8,460 nt of DNA from the NCBI GenBank assembly GCA_021826835.1, contig JAKAYH010000075.1, positions 1 through 8,460 of the forward strand. Reading direction: 5' to 3'. Source of the DNA: Thermoplasmata archaeon. GTDB taxonomy: Archaea > Thermoplasmatota > Thermoplasmata > Thermoplasmatales > Thermoplasmataceae. Below the pieces are notes generated by a model. That model made no database searches. It was not told the origin of the DNA and saw nothing but the letters and a program-made list of their open reading frames with translations. Position 1 is the first letter of the stretch. Every line of letters starts with the position of its first letter. A program made the position numbers and the translations under genes. Shown piece after piece: positions 5,498 through 8,460 of this stretch.

Positions 5498-6706
5498 TTA
5501 GGATTGGGAAGATGCTATTACTCTTTTTGAACTTTTCAGGAATGAAGGGCTCATGGAAAAGAACCATAGGGCAGTTACAAAGGTGAGTACAGATATAATC
5601 AGCCAGAATATGGAAGCATCCTTATAAAAAAACTGCAGCAGGCCAAGGCCTACAATGGTACCTGCAATTCTTCCTGAACTCGTGATGAATGAATACTTTC
5701 CCACATAATCTCCTCTCTGGGATTCGGGTGCAACTTCCATAAGTATTGTCTGGGTCGTAGGCGACGAGAAATCCTCCCCGATGGTGATCAATCCCATAAT
5801 GAACAGAAATGCATACTCTCCAGAGAATATTACAAGGAGAAGGAACGATATGCCATACACCATGGTACCAAAGGCACGCCAGATCATCACGTTGCTCTTT
5901 TTATTCATCAGCCTAAAGATTGGTACTTGAAGTAGCACAACTAGTAAACCATTGAGACTGTATATTATTCCAACAGTGATTATCTGAATATTCCTTATAT
6001 CAAATATATAGAGAGTGAAAGCGGGTCCGGTCTGTCTGATGGCAAAACCAAATAATATGCCAGCAAGTGTGAACATGATGAGGAAAGAATTGCTTGAAAA
6101 TCTTATGGAATTATCCTTATTTATATCCTTCTTCGCTCTGACGCCAGAAAATGTCTCACCAACAGCCACATAAAGAAGAATGCCTTCAAGGGCGCTGGTA
6201 ATTCCTGCGATCAGAAATATCCACTGAAAACCATATACGGCCAGAAAAGCACCCATCATTGGGCCTATGGCTGCTCCCAGATTTGCAAATACCCTTACAT
6301 AGGTGTATCCTGCAAGCCTTTCACTTGCTGCTGTAAGATCTGCGACTGATGCCTGAATTGCAGGAAACTGAAGTGATGCCAGAAACATTGTGGAAAGCCA
6401 GAATATAACCATGTATACAATACTGTGGGAATATCCAACCGCCCAGAACAGTGCAACATAAGCAATTGCCGTAAAAAATGGAATTACCTCAAGGAAAAAC
6501 TTTCTGCCAAATCTGTCTGACCATGGACCAGAAAAATACTGTATGACTGCCATTACTGCGGTTGCGCCTGCAGTTATTATTCCCGTCTCCAGAAGACTCA
6601 GCCCGTAAATGTTCACAAAAATAATGGGAAGAAATATGAAGGTTGACATCCTTCCCACCACTCTTATAAATCTTGCAACGCTGAGATAAAAGACCTTCCT
6701 GTCCAT
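5498..6706 (-). CDS. Major facilitator superfamily transporter, 12 helices
   Basis: This 402-residue protein has the size and hydrophobic pattern of a 12-helix MFS carrier, with two six-helix halves joined by a charged loop near residues 185-202 (RAKKDINKD). The loop between helices 2 and 3 holds motif A, GPWSDRFGRK at 60-69. LGAAIGPMMG at 143-152 in helix 5 is the antiporter-type motif C, which favours proton-coupled export of a drug-like or metabolite substrate (DHA1-like). In the second half, APESQRGDYVGK at 326-337 is the usual P-x-x-x-RG signature. The substrate is unknown. It follows dphB by 27 bases. There is no ribosome-binding site before the ATG, but TTTAATAC spanning the dphB stop codon is placed for a leaderless promoter, so it may be transcribed separately from dphB. 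Confidence 0.92.
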   Translation of the reverse strand: MDRKVFYLSVARFIRVVGRMSTFIFLPIIFVNIYGLSLLETGIITAGATAVMAVIQYFSGPWSDRFGRKFFLEVIPFFTAIAYVALFWAVGYSHSIVYMVIFWLSTMFLASLQFPAIQASVADLTAASERLAGYTYVRVFANLGAAIGPMMGAFLAVYGFQWIFLIAGITSALEGILLYVAVGETFSGVRAKKDINKDNSIRFSSNSFLIMFTLAGILFGFAIRQTGPAFTLYIFDIRNIQIITVGIIYSLNGLLVVLLQVPIFRLMNKKSNVMIWRAFGTMVYGISFLLLVIFSGEYAFLFIMGLITIGEDFSSPTTQTILMEVAPESQRGDYVGKYSFITSSGRIAGTIVGLGLLQFFYKDASIFWLIISVLTFVTALWFFSMSPSFLKSSKRVIASSQS

Positions 6707-6730
6707 TTAATGTGGCCGATTTCTCAGTAA

Positions 6731-6738
6731 GTATTAAA
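6731..6738 (-). promoter_or_regulatory. TATA-like box of the MFS gene, over the dphB stop codon
   Basis: The minus strand reads TTTAATAC, centred about 28 bases before the ATG at 6706, and it includes the TAA stop of dphB (6734-6736). Spacing fits initiation within a couple of bases of the start codon. The match may be chance in AT-rich DNA. Confidence 0.35.
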
Positions 6739-7513
6739 CTGTTCTAAAAATTTTACTAACTGTGTCCCGGCCAAATATGCCTGACATATTTTCGATTTCA
6801 TTGGAATCTGGTTTAGAAGGCATTACAATGGCGTATGGGCTTTTCAGATCCTTCATAAGAAGATCATCAATGAAATCCAGCGTTACCTTTTCGTCGTTCC
6901 ATCCAAGCCGCTCCAGCGATATGGCCGGCCTACCCTTAAGGAAATTCACACTTGCCTTCTCCTGCATCTTTTCAAGCGTTTTAAGAAGTGTTTCAGAATC
7001 CATATTTTTGCCATTGTCAATATCAACCAGAAGTGTTGTGTGGAGACCGTATCCCATATTTGACAGTATTTTCCTGATCGGGCTTACCGGTACAAAATTA
7101 TCGTATATCCTTGGAATGGAAACGATAATTCCCGTTCTGTATGATGAAAGCCCTGTTCTACCGGCCACAGCGCCCGTGATAGATGCATTCTCATATATTC
7201 TGTACCCTATGCCTCTGGCCCTGCACTGATTCACAATTGCGTTATGTGTGGTTGACGTGAATGGATCTCCGGAAACTATCAGAGATACGTTCTCAAAGGA
7301 ATTGTTCAGGAACGAGAAATTTTCCACCTCTTCCCTTTTTAATGGAATTATCTCCCTCCCTGTTATCTCTTCCATTTCCTTTTTAAAATTACTTTCAAAA
7401 ATGGATGTGTACGAATCAATATATATGACATCACTTCTCTTAAGTACCTGACTTTCTTCGAGGGTTATACTTTTTGCACCTCTAAGGCCAGAGCCGATCA
7501 GATTCAAATTCAT
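6734..7513 (-). CDS. dphB: Diphthine synthase DphB
   Basis: This 259-residue S-adenosylmethionine-dependent methyltransferase belongs to the DphB/DPH5 tetrapyrrole-methylase-fold family. It methylates the modified histidine of translation elongation factor 2 on the way to diphthamide, in the cytoplasm. The N-terminal loop is [13 protein letters not shown] at 5-17. YIDSYTS at 31-37 matches the VYxExYTS region. [10 protein letters not shown] at 81-90 corresponds to the GDPxxATTH cofactor motif, and [20 protein letters not shown] at 109-128 to the family's NASI...GLxxYxxG segment. The length is typical. It differs from consensus in small ways (SGLRGAKS for GLGLxDxxD, SSYRTG for QLYKFG), consistent with a divergent archaeal lineage rather than loss of function. 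Its ATG overlaps the enolase stop in an ATGA at 7510-7513, with AGGA nine bases upstream, implying coupled translation. Confidence 0.93.
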   Translation of the reverse strand: MNLNLIGSGLRGAKSITLEESQVLKRSDVIYIDSYTSIFESNFKKEMEEITGREIIPLKREEVENFSFLNNSFENVSLIVSGDPFTSTTHNAIVNQCRARGIGYRIYENASITGAVAGRTGLSSYRTGIIVSIPRIYDNFVPVSPIRKILSNMGYGLHTTLLVDIDNGKNMDSETLLKTLEKMQEKASVNFLKGRPAISLERLGWNDEKVTLDFIDDLLMKDLKSPYAIVMPSKPDSNEIENMSGIFGRDTVSKIFRTV

Positions 7514-8460
7514 TGAAGATCTTCCTGGAGTCTGACAAGCTCATTTAATTTAGCCAATCTTTCGCCACCAATCGTACCACTTTTAATGTACTCTGATCCG
7601 AAGGCGATTGACAGATGAGCTATGAAATCGTCGGTTGTCTCTCCACTTCTGTGGGATATTACATTCTTCATCGATGCCTCTGTGGCAGCCTTCACAGAAT
7701 CCCATGTGTCACTTAAGGTGCCTATCTGGTTTACTTTGATGAGAACTCCATTTGTTGCCTTTTTAGCAATACCCTCCCTTATCCTCTTTACATTTGTTGT
7801 ATAAAGGTCATCCCCAACGATAAGACATCCCTTACCGATGGCCTTTGTTATCTCAGCGTGGCCTTCGAAGTCCCTCTCATCCATAGGATCCTCAATATAT
7901 TTAAAACCAAATTCTTTGTGCGCTTTAATCATATAGTCAATCTGCTGATCTCTGGTCAATTTTTCCTTCTTATACACATATTTCCCATCCTCAAAATATG
8001 TGGAGGCTGCTGCGTCCATGCCCAGATATATCTTTATCTTCCTCTCCCGGGAAATCTCATCTGCGGCCTGTTTCAATATTTCCATGGCTTTGACATCATC
8101 AATGGACAGAACCCATGCCCTTTCGTCTCCTACCCCTATGCTTATGTCTTTGAATATTCCCTTTGCAATCTCCCCGATTTTCTTATGCACTCTAGCGTTT
8201 ATTTCGATTGCCTCCAAAAAATTCTTAGCGTCGTTCGTCACCAGAAATTCCTGTATTGTGGTTCCGTTGATTGCATGTTTTCCCCCACCAATAACATTTC
8301 CAATTGGCTTCGGAAGACTGCCTCTGAAGTTGCCGCCTGCATATCTGTATAAAGGTATTCCGAGATGATTGGCAACGGCCTTTGCGACTGCAATTGAAAG
8401 GGCTGTTGACACATTGCCTCCGATTTCAGAAAAATTATTAGTTCCGTCGATGGCCTTCAG
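7510..8460 (-). CDS. eno: Enolase (phosphopyruvate hydratase), N-terminus outside window
   Basis: The frame is open to the right edge of the window, so the visible 316 residues lack roughly the first 90-100 of a protein near 400. Enolase converts 2-phosphoglycerate to phosphoenolpyruvate in glycolysis and gluconeogenesis, with magnesium. Numbering the visible fragment, it opens with [12 protein letters not shown] (5-16). Catalytic and metal residues appear intact: E71 (QEF), E113 (GDE), D149 (GMDAAAS), E190 (IEDP), D217 (GDDL), K242 (IKVNQIGTL), H270 (SHRSGET) and K293 (IKSG). The C-terminus [17 protein letters not shown] is typical. The usual GDEGG is GDERA here, an uncommon change beside a catalytic Glu. 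A GTG at 8412 is internal and not the start, because conserved enolase sequence continues before it. It overlaps dphB by four bases and may head the long minus-strand series. Confidence 0.97.
   Translation of the reverse strand: MKAIDGTNNFSEIGGNVSTALSIAVAKAVANHLGIPLYRYAGGNFRGSLPKPIGNVIGGGKHAINGTTIQEFLVTNDAKNFLEAIEINARVHKKIGEIAKGIFKDISIGVGDERAWVLSIDDVKAMEILKQAADEISRERKIKIYLGMDAAASTYFEDGKYVYKKEKLTRDQQIDYMIKAHKEFGFKYIEDPMDERDFEGHAEITKAIGKGCLIVGDDLYTTNVKRIREGIAKKATNGVLIKVNQIGTLSDTWDSVKAATEASMKNVISHRSGETTDDFIAHLSIAFGSEYIKSGTIGGERLAKLNELVRLQEDLQ

Noticed and set aside
6762..7229. Open plus-strand frame of 155 codons opposite dphB
   Set aside because: Antisense to a clear dphB with conserved motifs; its Ser-rich translation has no recognisable domain.
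7858..8368. Two open plus-strand frames opposite enolase
   Set aside because: Antisense to a highly conserved enzyme; the translations show no family motif.
1..8460. CRISPR arrays, insertion sequences, tRNA or rRNA genes, prophage or defence genes
   Set aside because: No spaced direct repeats, transposase motifs, cloverleaf-like sequences or defence domains were seen on either strand.

Overview
The window reads as ordinary chromosome from an archaeon, most likely a member of the Thermoplasmatales or close relatives. The archaeal signs are diphthine synthase, a CobY-type guanylyltransferase, an archaeal type IV pilin N-terminus, AT-rich TATA-like boxes about 25 bases upstream of start codons, and several apparently leaderless genes. 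The narrower placement is inference. It rests on the overall AT-rich character, the leaderless starts and a chlorite-dismutase-family protein of the kind known from Thermoplasma.

Layout, left to right. All genes are on the minus strand except one. (1) 1-1347: a truncated tRNA 4-thiouridine synthase (ThiI) preceded by a chlorite-dismutase/coproheme-decarboxylase-family gene, joined by an ATGA stop/start overlap. (2) 1391-1906: a Ser/Thr-rich archaeal pilin-like protein. It is divergent from the only plus-strand gene, an unrecognised five-helix membrane protein at 2062-2550. (3) 2542-3861: a compact three-gene unit of a short NfeD-like membrane protein, an unrecognised 65-residue protein and an aldose-1-epimerase-family enzyme, each overlapping the next. 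Its last gene overlaps the plus-strand gene tail to tail. (4) 4053-8460: a tightly packed series that, in transcription order, is enolase (5' part outside the window), diphthine synthase DphB, a 12-helix MFS transporter, a YbhB/YbcL (PEBP) protein, CobY-like nucleotidyltransferase and a small four-helix membrane protein.

Two modes of translation start appear to alternate. Genes whose start overlaps or nearly abuts the previous stop (thiI, epimerase, the 65-aa gene, cobY, the four-helix gene, dphB) look translationally coupled, and some have a purine-rich or Shine-Dalgarno-like stretch. Genes after a gap of about 27 bases or more (cld, nfeD-like, PEBP, MFS and probably the plus-strand gene) lack such a motif. 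Instead they have a TATA-like box roughly 25-28 bases before the ATG, which suggests leaderless mRNAs, with promoters sometimes placed in the 3' end of the preceding gene.

Functionally the window mixes housekeeping (glycolysis, EF-2 diphthamide, tRNA thiolation, cobamide and perhaps haem metabolism) with surface and membrane proteins of unknown role. I see no rRNA or tRNA gene, CRISPR array, insertion sequence, prophage or defence module, and no clear new system. The best candidates for something undescribed are the NfeD-like/65-aa/epimerase unit and the pilin/membrane-protein divergent pair. No stretch longer than about 190 bases lacks a gene.
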